Positions 1-8,453 of a DNA stretch of 64,000 nt are shown piece by piece. Numbering within the stretch: position 1 is the first letter of the stretch; every line of letters begins with the position of its first letter. This DNA is from Bacteroidetes bacterium HGW-Bacteroidetes-8 (GTDB lineage: Bacteria; Bacteroidota; Bacteroidia; Bacteroidales; UBA932): positions 724,027-788,026 of the forward strand of contig PHCZ01000001.1 of the NCBI GenBank assembly GCA_002840895.1, written 5' to 3'. The notes beneath the pieces were generated by a model, which was not told where the DNA came from, searched no databases, and worked only from the letters and a program-made list of their open reading frames with translations. Position numbers and translations under genes: made by a program.

Positions 1-30
1 TTGTAGAAATATCCTGCAAAGTTAAGTCAA

Positions 31-678
31 TTAATTGATATTCCCACTAATTAATGAATAAAGCTTTTTGAATGCTCTCTCAATATAACTTTCTATCAAC
101 TGGTAATCAAACATATAACCCTCATTATGTAGTGATGTAATAAACTCATTATGTGCTCTTCCCTGCCTGTAATTTGGCTCTTTGGAAGGGTGCTTCAGGT
201 ATTTTGATATTAGGGAGACATCCTCACTAAGATTTAAAACAGCGTGATAGAAGAGATAATTGTTTTTTAGATACATAGATGAACCCAATATCTTTTTATC
301 ATTTATTGTCAAATCCGATATCCCTTTTGATGATAGATTTTTAATTCCGGCAGTAGAGAGGGACTCTATCAAATTTGTATTTACCATCTTAAATAGAGCT
401 GCCGGACTACTCTCTTTTTTTAGTAAAAATTTTGATGAAAATACCATCATAGAGGGAGATAGAACAACACTCTCTCCCCCTGAAGGCCTCTTTAATATCC
501 TTACTCCATCTTTTTCGGCTAATTCAATATATACAGCCTTTTCTGCACTATTAGATCTTCCCAGAACTATGTATACAGCATCCGGTTGCCAAGATTTAAA
601 AGCAAAATCATACTCCGAATTCATAACCTGAATATCGGGAAGGTCGTATTCAACTTGGGATGAACTATGATGAGACAT
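31..678 (-). CDS. lplA: Lipoate-protein ligase (LplA-like, short form)
   Basis: A 215-residue protein of the biotin/lipoate ligase fold, expected in the cytoplasm to attach lipoate (or octanoate) to the lipoyl lysine of 2-oxoacid dehydrogenase E2. Visible motifs are RPSGGE at 64-69 (the RRxxGGG-type loop) and DKKILGSS at 127-134, whose lysine matches the catalytic lysine of LplA. It is far shorter than E. coli LplA (about 337 aa) and lacks the C-terminal accessory domain, so a separate partner domain or a transferase-only role is possible. It is the last gene of the PDH-type operon, 8 nt after lpd, and the E2 just upstream is the obvious substrate. Family is confident; ligase versus transferase is not settled. 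Confidence 0.85.
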   Translation of the reverse strand: MSHHSSSQVEYDLPDIQVMNSEYDFAFKSWQPDAVYIVLGRSNSAEKAVYIELAEKDGVRILKRPSGGESVVLSPSMMVFSSKFLLKKESSPAALFKMVNTNLIESLSTAGIKNLSSKGISDLTINDKKILGSSMYLKNNYLFYHAVLNLSEDVSLISKYLKHPSKEPNYRQGRAHNEFITSLHNEGYMFDYQLIESYIERAFKKLYSLISGNIN

Positions 679-686
679 TAAAAAAA

Positions 687-2039
687 TTATTTATGAATTG
701 CCATATCTACAGCTTCAAATCCAGCCTCCATAAACACTTCTGAAACAGTAGGGTGGGTGTGTACTGTTTGTGCTATATCGTAAACAGTAGACTCAAGCTG
801 CATATATGCACTTGCTTCGTTTATCATATCTGTTGCATTTGGTGCTATAATCTGGACACCTAATACCTCGCCATATTTTGTTTCGGAGAGAATCCTTACA
901 AAACCCTCTGCAGAGCCCTCTGTCTGCGCCTTTCCATTTGCAGATAGAGGAAATTCACTTGATTTATAGTCGTATCCGGCATCTTTTATCTGTTGTTCTG
1001 TAAGGCCTATTTGAGCTGCTTCCGGAACTGTATACATATTCATCGGTAGTTTATGAATATCGAGTTTTTTATCAATCCCCTTTATTCTATTAACTACATT
1101 AAGACCCTGTGCAGATCCTACGTGAGCATACATACTTATTCCGTTAACATCTCCCACAGCAAAAATGCCCTTAACTGAGGTTTCAAAATTTTCATCTACA
1201 GATATATATCCATTATCTGTTTCAATTTCAATATCTGAACCAATAATATTCCCCTTTCTGTCACGGGCATTCACAATAAGGTCACAAGCAATCTCCTCAC
1301 CTTCTATGTTCAATTTCCCTTCTGACCACAAACCATCTGTAGAAGTTATCTCTCTGCCAAAGAAAAACTTTATCCTCTCTTTTTTTAGCTTATTAAGAAT
1401 AAAATTGCTTATGTAAGGGTCTGCTTTAGGCATAATTCCATCGCTGTCAGAAACAACTGTTACACCCCTCTCCATCATATTGAAGATTTGAGCAAGCTCT
1501 ACTGCTATTGGTGATTTACCGACGATTACAATGTTTGCAGGAATCTCTCTCTCTGTAAAAAGGGTGGCAGGTTCAACAATAAGTGATGGGTGGCCGGTAG
1601 CAATTTTAGGCGAACCAGAGCCGGTAGCAATTATAATATTTTTTCCCTCTATCAGCCTGTTATCTGCAAGCACAGAGTTTGCAGAGACAATCTTTGCCTG
1701 AGCCGAAATAATCTCCACTCCATTTTTCTTCAAAAGAAATTCAACTCCAGTAGTGAGCTTCTTAATAATTGTGTCAGATCTTTTAACAGCTTTATTCCAG
1801 TTAAATGAGATTGCTTTTTTATCTATGCCGTCAATTCCGAAACGTGAAGCATCCTTGGAGATTCTCTGGTAGAGCTTAACACTCTCCATAATTGATTTTG
1901 ATGGGATACATCCCCAATTGAGACACATACCTCCAATATGGTCCCTTTCGATTATTACTGTTTTGAGACCAACCTGACCGGCTCTTATTGCAGCTACATA
2001 TCCCGCCGGACCGGATCCTATTATAATTAAATCGTACAT
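687..2039 (-). CDS. lpdA: Dihydrolipoyl dehydrogenase (E3)
   Basis: A 450-residue flavoprotein that reoxidises the dihydrolipoyl arm of E2 and passes electrons through FAD to NAD+. The N-terminal FAD motif GSGPAG lies at 8-13, the redox-active disulfide is C39/C44 in CLNWGCIPSK, FAVGDVNG is the second FAD motif, and the C-terminal HPTVSE (H429, E434) is the His-Glu dyad. Oddity: the NAD-binding glycine loop normally reads GxGxxG/AxE but here reads GKSPIAVE, so the second glycine is serine. It is slightly short for the family (460-475). It lies 19 nt after the E2 gene and 8 nt before the lipoate ligase, clearly in one operon. Confidence 0.95.
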   Translation of the reverse strand: MYDLIIIGSGPAGYVAAIRAGQVGLKTVIIERDHIGGMCLNWGCIPSKSIMESVKLYQRISKDASRFGIDGIDKKAISFNWNKAVKRSDTIIKKLTTGVEFLLKKNGVEIISAQAKIVSANSVLADNRLIEGKNIIIATGSGSPKIATGHPSLIVEPATLFTEREIPANIVIVGKSPIAVELAQIFNMMERGVTVVSDSDGIMPKADPYISNFILNKLKKERIKFFFGREITSTDGLWSEGKLNIEGEEIACDLIVNARDRKGNIIGSDIEIETDNGYISVDENFETSVKGIFAVGDVNGISMYAHVGSAQGLNVVNRIKGIDKKLDIHKLPMNMYTVPEAAQIGLTEQQIKDAGYDYKSSEFPLSANGKAQTEGSAEGFVRILSETKYGEVLGVQIIAPNATDMINEASAYMQLESTVYDIAQTVHTHPTVSEVFMEAGFEAVDMAIHK

Positions 2040-2058
2040 AATTTATATCCTCATTTTA

Positions 2059-3369
2059 TTAGTCCATAAGTAATGATACAGGATCTGAAAGATATCCCAT
2101 TATTGCGTTTATAAACCTGGCTGTCTCACCTCCATCTGCAATTCTGTGATCTACACTAAGTGAAAGCGGAAGAACTAACCCCACAACAATAGAGTCATCT
2201 TTAACCACCGGCTTTTTGTTAATTCTTCCAACTCCAAGAATCCCAGCCTGAGGGTAGTTAATAACAGGCACTGCAAAGAGGCCTCCAATACTTCCATAGC
2301 TGGTAATAGTAAATGTTCCATCTTTCATATCCTCCAGAGTTAGCTTGCCATCTCTTGCTTTTTCTGACAGAACAATAATCTCTTTGGCTATCTCCTTAAC
2401 AGATAGTTTATCTGCATCCCGAATTACCGGAACCACCAGACCCTTCTCTGTATCTGCTGCAATACCAATATTGTAATACCTCTTATATATTATATTACCC
2501 CCTTCGGTATCCATTTCGGAGTTAAGTGCTTTGAATTTTTTAAGAGCCATAGCTGTCGCCTTAACAATAAAAGCAAGATAGGTTAGTTTTACCCCCTCTT
2601 TTTGCATAATCTCTTTGTACTTACCTCTGATTCTCTCTAATTCTGATATTTCAACCTCTTCAAATACAGTCATATGAGCAGCATTATGTTTGCTTTGCAA
2701 CATATTCTTTGCAATAGTTTTTCTTATTTGTGAAAGTTGTTCAATCTCTACTCTTTTTTGTGGTGCGCTCTGTTTTGAGAACTCTTCAGAACCGGAGGAG
2801 ATAGGTTTTGCATTCGAACCCTCCTTTGTAAAGTTTAGTATATCCTCTTTAGTAACTCTGCCTCCGGGGCCGGTACCTTTTACACTGTTAATATCAATAG
2901 CCATTCCTTTGGCAACTGCACGTGCGACCGGGGTTGCAAGCACCTTTCTCTCTTTTGATGATGCTGCTTTCTCGGAATTAACGCCCTCTCTGCTTGCAGA
3001 TAGTACCATACTATTACCGGCTATTTCAAGAGTTCCTACCACCCCGGCACCCTCTTCCTCAACTGCCTCAACAAAACTCTTTTCAGATTCTGGTTTTCTT
3101 GCCTCTTCTACAGCTGCATCTCCTTCTACTCCTGCTATATCTATCTCTACCAATGCAGATCCTACGTGAATTATTTCGCCTACTTTACCGAATTTTGCAG
3201 CTATTACACCATCTCTGGGTGAGGGTATACCAGTCACAACCTTATCTGTCTCCATTGTAACAAGGTTATCTCCCATCTTAACAGATTGTCCCTTCTCAAC
3301 GTGCCACTCTACAATAGTTCCCTCTTCAAGACCCTCTCCAATATCCGGAAATTTAAATATATATCTCAT
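2059..3369 (-). CDS. pdhC: 2-oxoacid dehydrogenase E2 (dihydrolipoyl acyltransferase)
   Basis: A 436-residue E2 core subunit that carries acyl groups on a lipoyl lysine and transfers them to CoA. The domains run in the usual order: one lipoyl domain (1-78, modified K43 in METDKV), a long Ala/Glu-rich linker, a peripheral-subunit-binding domain (about 143-178, LATPVAR...GTGPGGRVTKEDI), and a C-terminal catalytic domain with the active-site VDHRIADGG (H408, D412). It starts 4 nt after the E1beta stop. One lipoyl domain is common in Gram-positive and Bacteroidota complexes. Substrate cannot be read from E2 alone; the E1 sequence favours pyruvate, with branched-chain 2-oxoacids as the alternative. 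Confidence 0.93.
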   Translation of the reverse strand: MRYIFKFPDIGEGLEEGTIVEWHVEKGQSVKMGDNLVTMETDKVVTGIPSPRDGVIAAKFGKVGEIIHVGSALVEIDIAGVEGDAAVEEARKPESEKSFVEAVEEEGAGVVGTLEIAGNSMVLSASREGVNSEKAASSKERKVLATPVARAVAKGMAIDINSVKGTGPGGRVTKEDILNFTKEGSNAKPISSGSEEFSKQSAPQKRVEIEQLSQIRKTIAKNMLQSKHNAAHMTVFEEVEISELERIRGKYKEIMQKEGVKLTYLAFIVKATAMALKKFKALNSEMDTEGGNIIYKRYYNIGIAADTEKGLVVPVIRDADKLSVKEIAKEIIVLSEKARDGKLTLEDMKDGTFTITSYGSIGGLFAVPVINYPQAGILGVGRINKKPVVKDDSIVVGLVLPLSLSVDHRIADGGETARFINAIMGYLSDPVSLLMD

Positions 3370-3373
3370 AATT

Positions 3374-4351
3374 TTAATATTTTACAATTCTCTCTATTTC
3401 ATAAAAGATCTTATATGGGTCCTGCATAAAGTGATGCTCTCCTTTTGGAAGAGGGACAATAACATCAAATCCGGACACTCTTGCAGGAGGAGCCTCTAAA
3501 TTGAGGAATGCCTCTTCGATTGCAATCTGACTTATCTCAGATCCTACTCCGTATGTGCGGGGTCCCTCGGTAACTGTTATAATTCTTCCTGTTTTTTTGA
3601 CGGATTTTGAAATAGTCTCTCTGTCAATTGGGTAAATAGATCTTAGATCAATAAGTTCTACGCTAATTCCTGCCTCCTTGGCCATAACCATCGCCTTTTG
3701 TACCTCTCTTATCATTGCACCATAGGCAACAACGGTAACATCTGTACCTTGAGTAAGAACGTTCGCCTTTCCAAGCGGAATTATGAACTTACCCTCCTCT
3801 ACCTCCTGTTTGATAGCCCTGTATATCCTCTTTGGCTCCATAAAAAGAATGGTATCGTTACTCTCAATCGCAGCAATAAGCATACCCTTAGCATCGTGTG
3901 GAGTTGAAGGAACAACAACCTTTAGTCCCGGAATGTGTCCAAAAATCGTCTCCATACTTTCACTATGATGCTCCAAAGCGTTTATTCCTCCACCATAAGG
4001 CATTCTAATAACCATAGGTGTCTCAAATTTTCCTCTGGAGCGATTTCTCATTCTGGATGCGTGACTAATTATCTGATTGAATGCCGGGTATATAAAGCCA
4101 CAAAACTGCATCTCTACGACAGGTCTAAGACCTGCAACCGCCATACCTATTGCAGTACCAACGATACCGGATTCAGCCAGAGGGCTGTCAAACACTCGAC
4201 TTGCACCATACTTTTGCTGAAGTCCCTCAGTAACCCTGAATACTCCCCCCTCTACGCCTACATCCTCTCCATATACAATAACACTTTTATCTTCTGCCAA
4301 CTTAATATCCAATGCATCATTTATTGCATTGACCATATTCATTATTTTCAT
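3374..4351 (-). CDS. pdhB: 2-oxoacid dehydrogenase E1 beta subunit
   Basis: A 325-residue transketolase-like beta subunit of the heterotetrameric E1, which binds the diphosphate and pyrimidine parts of thiamine diphosphate with the alpha subunit. The N-terminus MVNAINDALDIKLAEDKSVI, GEDVGVEGGVFRVTEGL and the loop RMPYGGGINALEHHSESME are typical PdhB/BkdB signatures, and the length is normal. A second Met at codon 4 could also serve as start. It follows E1alpha by 22 nt and precedes E2 by 4 nt. Confidence 0.94.
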   Translation of the reverse strand: MKIMNMVNAINDALDIKLAEDKSVIVYGEDVGVEGGVFRVTEGLQQKYGASRVFDSPLAESGIVGTAIGMAVAGLRPVVEMQFCGFIYPAFNQIISHASRMRNRSRGKFETPMVIRMPYGGGINALEHHSESMETIFGHIPGLKVVVPSTPHDAKGMLIAAIESNDTILFMEPKRIYRAIKQEVEEGKFIIPLGKANVLTQGTDVTVVAYGAMIREVQKAMVMAKEAGISVELIDLRSIYPIDRETISKSVKKTGRIITVTEGPRTYGVGSEISQIAIEEAFLNLEAPPARVSGFDVIVPLPKGEHHFMQDPYKIFYEIERIVKY

Positions 4352-4373
4352 CTTGAATCTCCATTAATGTAAA

Positions 4374-5465
4374 TTACTTAATCTTAGTCGCTTTCCACTG
4401 AAGGAATCTATCGTACTGACGTTCCTGATCGTGAAGATCATCCGGCATCTCAGCGTAGAGATATTTGAAAATATCTTCCTTAGGGTAGGGGCCATAATTC
4501 TCAGCCTCTATAAACTGTCTGTCTACCTCCTCTTTAAACTGAGGAATAATCTTCTCCTCCTCCTTTTCGCTCCACAGCTTATTGGCTATAATATATGACT
4601 TTAACCTTTTCATAGGATCTCTCTCATCCCACTCCTGCTCCTCCTCTTTAGTACGATACTTTGTAGGGTCATCTGATGTTGTGTGTGCCCCTTTACGGTA
4701 GGTTACAGCCTCTATAAGAACAGGACCTTCACCGTTGCGACAAACTTTAACAGATTCTTCTATAGCTTTGTACATTGCAAAAAGGTCGTTACCATCTACC
4801 TGAATCCCTTTTACACCATAGGCCACTGCTTTAATTGCAAGAGAGTCAGAAGCGGTCTGCATCTTTGTTGGTGTAGATATACCATATTGGTTGTTCTGTA
4901 TAATAAATATTACAGGAACCTTCCATACGCCAGCAAAATTTACAGCTTCGTGAAAATCACCCTCAGACGTACCACCGTCACCCACAAAGGCGTATATTAC
5001 TTTATCCTCATTGTTATATTTAACAGCGTAACCTATTCCGGCAGCGTGCAGGAGTTGTGAAGCAATTGGGACACTTATTGGAAGAGTAAACTTTGCATTC
5101 TCAAACTTAGAACCATCTTCGTATCCCATAAAATAGAGAAATAACTCTTTAAGGGTTACGCCTTTGGCAAGCATAGTCCCCATCTCTCTGAATGCCGGCA
5201 CCATCCAGTCGTTGTCCTGAATTAGTGCACCTGCTGCTGCTGCAATAGCCTCTTGCCCGTAGTTAGGAGGATAGGTAAATATTCTACCCTGTCTTTGATA
5301 GGATACTATCTGTAAGTCTGCTACTCTGGCAAAGAGCATATCCTTATATATTTTAAGCAGCCGTGTATCGCTTATTTGGGGCATCCATCTCTTGTTGATA
5401 ACCTTTCCATCGTTATCAATCACCTGAAACATAGCCTTTTTTAACGGATTATATTCATTAAACAT
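4374..5465 (-). CDS. pdhA: 2-oxoacid dehydrogenase E1 alpha subunit (pyruvate type)
   Basis: First gene of the PDH-type operon. The ThDP-binding segment GDGGTSEGDF...QNN (residues about 162-192 from this start) and HTTSDDPTKYR near the C-terminus resemble Bacillus PdhA, as does the opening FQVIDNDGKV, so pyruvate is the likeliest substrate. The frame stays open upstream to an ATG at 5513, but those 16 residues (MLYIVIILLY...) do not look like the family, so I start at MFNEYNPLK (5465); M12 of this product (ATG at 5432) is another option. Fermentative Bacteroidales often rely on pyruvate:ferredoxin oxidoreductase, so a full PDH-type set says something about this organism's redox metabolism. 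Confidence 0.92.
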   Translation of the reverse strand: MFNEYNPLKKAMFQVIDNDGKVINKRWMPQISDTRLLKIYKDMLFARVADLQIVSYQRQGRIFTYPPNYGQEAIAAAAGALIQDNDWMVPAFREMGTMLAKGVTLKELFLYFMGYEDGSKFENAKFTLPISVPIASQLLHAAGIGYAVKYNNEDKVIYAFVGDGGTSEGDFHEAVNFAGVWKVPVIFIIQNNQYGISTPTKMQTASDSLAIKAVAYGVKGIQVDGNDLFAMYKAIEESVKVCRNGEGPVLIEAVTYRKGAHTTSDDPTKYRTKEEEQEWDERDPMKRLKSYIIANKLWSEKEEEKIIPQFKEEVDRQFIEAENYGPYPKEDIFKYLYAEMPDDLHDQERQYDRFLQWKATKIK

Positions 5466-5636
5466 CTTGTACAAAATTGGTTTATATAATAAGATAATTA
5501 CAATATATAACATCCAATTATTGATTTTGTTGAAAGAGATGTTTTTATCTCCTAATCATTTTTAAAAATTACTATATTAGCAGTGCTCTTTACAATGGAT
5601 AAATAAAAAGGGCAATATATAATCACTTTCAAAATA

Positions 5637-6233
5637 ATGCAGTCACAACTCTCAAAAACCGAAATTATAGATCTTCTTTTAATTGACTTCTATGAAGATT
5701 TCGCAAAGAGTATTAGGGATATCTTAATATCCCGGGAGTCTGTATCTGTACTCTTCTCTCTCGTTAATGACATTATAACTGATAAGAGCAGCTCATCATA
5801 TCTAAAAAAATATAAAAAACAAAAGGGTCAGATTGAATTCCGTTCTGCATACGTTCTTGAATATGTTTACTTTTATAACAGTATGTATTTTAATAATTTC
5901 TATCCTCTTTTCTTTAATCTTTTTCCTAAAGTCCAAAACGAAAGTTCAAAGCGCCATTTCGGCAAGATTATGGCAGATATTCTAAAAAACAGAAGATACT
6001 CAGGTAGAAATGAACAATACGAAGCGATAGCCACGGCCTGTATTGAGTGGATTATCAATGATAGAGTAAGAGTTGCTGTTCAGGTATGGTCAATTGAAAC
6101 ACTAATTCTTCTAAAGAGTAAAGTACCATTTGTAAACGAAATATTAGAAGAACTGCTTGATCAATTAACTCTTAATCCTACACCCGGAATGGTGGTAAGG
6201 TTAAAAAAATGGAGAAACAATAACAGAAATTAA
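5637..6233 (+). CDS. Hypothetical alpha-helical protein (HEAT-like)
   Basis: A 198-residue protein I cannot assign to a named family. It has no signal peptide or membrane span and seems entirely helical, with repeating amphipathic pairs such as FRSAYVLEYVYFYN and CIEWIINDRVRVAVQVWSIE that resemble HEAT/armadillo repeats. The middle is rich in Phe and Tyr (about residues 75-105). It stands between the divergent PDH operon and the ilv leader, has its own ATG, and is followed by 70 nt of AT-rich DNA containing the ilv promoter. A scaffold or binding role is only a guess. Regular codon use and good length support a real gene. Confidence 0.7.
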   Translation: MQSQLSKTEIIDLLLIDFYEDFAKSIRDILISRESVSVLFSLVNDIITDKSSSSYLKKYKKQKGQIEFRSAYVLEYVYFYNSMYFNNFYPLFFNLFPKVQNESSKRHFGKIMADILKNRRYSGRNEQYEAIATACIEWIINDRVRVAVQVWSIETLILLKSKVPFVNEILEELLDQLTLNPTPGMVVRLKKWRNNNRN

Positions 6234-6265
6234 TTACACTTTATAGAAAATATTTAAAAAAAACA

Positions 6266-6294
6266 TTGTCAGATATAATTTATTTTTACATTTG
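6266..6294 (+). promoter_or_regulatory. Promoter of the ilv leader and operon
   Basis: A consensus Bacteroidota sigma promoter: TTG at 6266-6268, an 18-nt spacer and TACATTTG at 6287-6294. Transcription would start near 6298-6301, about 33 nt before the leader-peptide ATG at 6333. No other good -7 box is present between the preceding gene and ilvD. Confidence 0.8.
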
Positions 6295-6332
6295 CATAAC
6301 ATTTCAGATTGTATCCAATTACATTTCATTAT

Positions 6333-6512
6333 ATGAGCATAGAGTTTAAAAGTCAAACAGAGGTTGCAGCAGGGGGAGATCTCCCTTCTCATTTTTCTGT
6401 TTACTCATTGCCCATAAATAACGTTATATCACTAAATATCCTGAATTCGGGACTACTTCTACTGGTGGTCTCTTCAATCATTATTTCAGTCATTATTATT
6501 AGATTGATTTAG
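6333..6512 (+). CDS. ilv operon leader peptide (59 aa)
   Basis: A 59-codon reading frame starting at ATG 6333; a TTG at 6309 in the same frame lies only 15 nt after the promoter box. The first 39 residues are ordinary, but 15 of the last 20 codons (6450-6509) are Leu, Val or Ile: a Leu4-Val2 block, then Ile3, Val, Ile3 and a final Leu-Ile. That is the signature of a ribosome-stalling attenuation leader sensing all three branched-chain amino acids, like IlvL/IlvB leaders of enterobacteria, though longer than usual. The stop codon (6510-6512) overlaps the first two bases of the downstream hairpin. A small membrane protein is the alternative, since the same tail is hydrophobic enough to span a membrane. 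Confidence 0.82.
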   Translation: MSIEFKSQTEVAAGGDLPSHFSVYSLPINNVISLNILNSGLLLLVVSSIIISVIIIRLI

Positions 6513-6586
6513 GATCCCGTTTAAGCACTTTTTAACTTATGCTCGCTTTAACAGGATCCTGTAAAAGCGGGCTTGCGAAGCTTTTA
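6511..6586 (+). promoter_or_regulatory. Transcription attenuator of the ilv operon (competing hairpins)
   Basis: Three mutually exclusive helices follow the leader stop. Stem 1:2 pairs 6511-6526 with 6545-6560 (16 positions, two mismatches; AGGATCC with GGATCCT at the base). Stem 2:3 pairs 6541-6554 with 6559-6572 (one mismatch, one G-U; ACAG/CTGT at the tip). Stem 3:4 pairs TAAAAGC 6562-6568 with GCTTTTA 6580-6586. Stalling in the last Ile/Leu codons would cover segment 1 and favour 2:3; completed translation would free segment 1, form 1:2 and release 3:4. The U-run after 3:4 is weak, so termination may be Rho-assisted or the stem may act otherwise. Confidence 0.72.
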
Positions 6587-6615
6587 TCTATTAACAAAAA
6601 ATAATTGACTCAAAA

Positions 6616-8451
6616 ATGAAACCACTCAGAAGCAATCAGACAACAGTTGGAAGAAAAATGGCAGGTGCACGCTCACTGTGGAGAGCAAACGGTATGAAAG
6701 ATAACCAGTTTGGAATGCCGATAATTGCTGTAGTTAATTCTTTCACCCAATTTGTACCCGGACACACTCACCTTCATAATATTGGTCAGTTTATTAAGAG
6801 AGAGATTCAGAAGCAGGGATGTTTTGCTGCCGAGTTTAATACGATAGCCATTGATGACGGAATTGCAATGGGGCACGACGGAATGCTCTACTCTCTTCCA
6901 TCCAGAGATCTAATTGCAGATAGTATTGAATATATGTGTAATGCGCACAAGGTTGATGGTATGATATGTATATCAAACTGCGACAAAATAACTCCAGGAA
7001 TGCTAATGGCAGCGTTGAGGCTTAACATTCCTGCCATTTTTGTATCTGGTGGAGCAATGGAGGCAGGAAGAGTTTCAGGGAGAGATTATGATCTGGTAGA
7101 TGTAATGGTAAAAGCAGCAGATGAGAATACCTGTGATAAAGAGCTTTTGGAACTTGAGAGGGGAGCCTGTCCTACCTGTGGTAGCTGTTCCGGAATGTTT
7201 ACGGCAAACTCAATGAACTGCATAACAGAGGCTCTTGGGTTGGCGCTCCCCGGAAACGGAACACTTGTTGCCACTCACAGAAACAGGAAGTTACTTTTTC
7301 GGGATGCCGCCTCAATCATAGTAAAGAGTTGTAAAGATTGGTATTTTAATGGAAATGAGAATGTACTTCCCAGGTCTATTGCAACGCGTACAGCATTTAT
7401 GAACTCAATGGCTTTAGATATTGCAATGGGAGGATCTACAAACACTGTACTCCATCTGCTAGCTTGTGCAAATGAGGCCGGTGTCTCTTTCGGAATGAAG
7501 GATATTGATGAGTTGTCACGGAGGGTACCTGTCTTGTGTAAGGTCTCTCCAAATTCCAGATACCACATTCAGGATGTAAATAGAGCAGGAGGGGTTATGA
7601 GGATTCTTGGTGAACTATCCAGGTGTGGATTAATTGAGACATCAGTAAAAAGGGTAGATTATAACTCTCTTAATGAAGCTCTCATCTTCAATGATATATA
7701 CAGTAAAAAAGTCACCGGAAAGGCAATAAAGCGATATCTATCTGCCCCCGGGATGAGACCAAGCTCTCTGCTTGGATCTCAAAATAATTACTACGAGTGC
7801 CTTGATACCGATTCTATAAATGGATGTATTCGAGATGCAGATAATTCATACAGCAGAGATGGCGGGTTGGCTGTTCTTTACGGCAATCTGGCACCAGATG
7901 GATCTATCGTAAAGAGTGCAGGAGTAGATTCATCCCTGCTTAAATTTTGCGGGAAAGCTGTAGTATTTGAATCTCAAGAGGAGGCGTCCCTGGGAATACT
8001 AAACGGTGAGATAAAAGAGGGAGATGTATTGGTTATTAGATATGAAGGTCCGAAAGGGGGACCGGGAATGCAGGAGATGCTATACCCGACTTCATACCTA
8101 AAATCTATGAATCTTGATAAAAAATGCGCACTTATTACAGATGGCCGTTTTTCCGGAGGCTCTTCGGGACTCTCTGTTGGCCATATCTCACCCGAAGCAG
8201 CCAGTGGCGGTAATATTGCGCTTATTGAAGATGGAGACTTAATAACCATCAACATAGAAGAGAGAGTAATTGAAGCTAATATCTCCTCAGATGAACTATC
8301 AAAACGAAGAGAACTCTTAAATCTTAAGGGAGAGGAGGCATTCACTCCAAATAACAGGATTAGAAATATTTCAAATGCACTCAAGTTGTATGCAATGAAT
8401 GTTACATCTGCCGACAAGGGTGCAGTTAGGGCAATCTATAAAAGGAGGTAG
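6616..8451 (+). CDS. ilvD: Dihydroxy-acid dehydratase
   Basis: A 611-residue enzyme that dehydrates 2,3-dihydroxy-isovalerate and -3-methylvalerate to the keto acids of valine and isoleucine. C122 ([11 protein letters not shown]) and the cysteine-rich [12 protein letters not shown] (from about 183) are the Fe-S ligand regions. The N-terminal loop reads [10 protein letters not shown] without a cysteine, as in E. coli IlvD, which predicts the oxygen-labile [4Fe-4S] class rather than the [2Fe-2S] plant type and suits an anaerobe. First structural gene of the operon, about 100 nt after the leader stop; ilvB follows after 2 nt. Confidence 0.97.
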   Translation: MKPLRSNQTTVGRKMAGARSLWRANGMKDNQFGMPIIAVVNSFTQFVPGHTHLHNIGQFIKREIQKQGCFAAEFNTIAIDDGIAMGHDGMLYSLPSRDLIADSIEYMCNAHKVDGMICISNCDKITPGMLMAALRLNIPAIFVSGGAMEAGRVSGRDYDLVDVMVKAADENTCDKELLELERGACPTCGSCSGMFTANSMNCITEALGLALPGNGTLVATHRNRKLLFRDAASIIVKSCKDWYFNGNENVLPRSIATRTAFMNSMALDIAMGGSTNTVLHLLACANEAGVSFGMKDIDELSRRVPVLCKVSPNSRYHIQDVNRAGGVMRILGELSRCGLIETSVKRVDYNSLNEALIFNDIYSKKVTGKAIKRYLSAPGMRPSSLLGSQNNYYECLDTDSINGCIRDADNSYSRDGGLAVLYGNLAPDGSIVKSAGVDSSLLKFCGKAVVFESQEEASLGILNGEIKEGDVLVIRYEGPKGGPGMQEMLYPTSYLKSMNLDKKCALITDGRFSGGSSGLSVGHISPEAASGGNIALIEDGDLITINIEERVIEANISSDELSKRRELLNLKGEEAFTPNNRIRNISNALKLYAMNVTSADKGAVRAIYKRR

Positions 8452-8453
8452 TT

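Noticed and set aside
260-631. Open frame opposite lplA
   Set aside because: Antisense shadow of a well-supported gene with no family resemblance; the same applies to the long frames opposite lpd, E2, etfB, the NagB fusion and the ABC-F gene.
2690-3169. 159-codon frame opposite E2
   Set aside because: Low-complexity Ser/Ala/Thr/Pro composition mirrors the Ala/Glu-rich E2 linker; no start context or homology.
6333-6512. The ilv leader peptide as an ordinary small membrane protein
   Set aside because: Possible because its tail is hydrophobic, but the Leu/Val/Ile run next to competing hairpins directly upstream of ilvD is better explained by attenuation.
8441-8453. GGAGG before ilvB as a Shine-Dalgarno site
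   Set aside because: It is formed by the last Arg-Arg-stop codons of ilvD, and Shine-Dalgarno sites are otherwise rare in this window, as expected for Bacteroidota.
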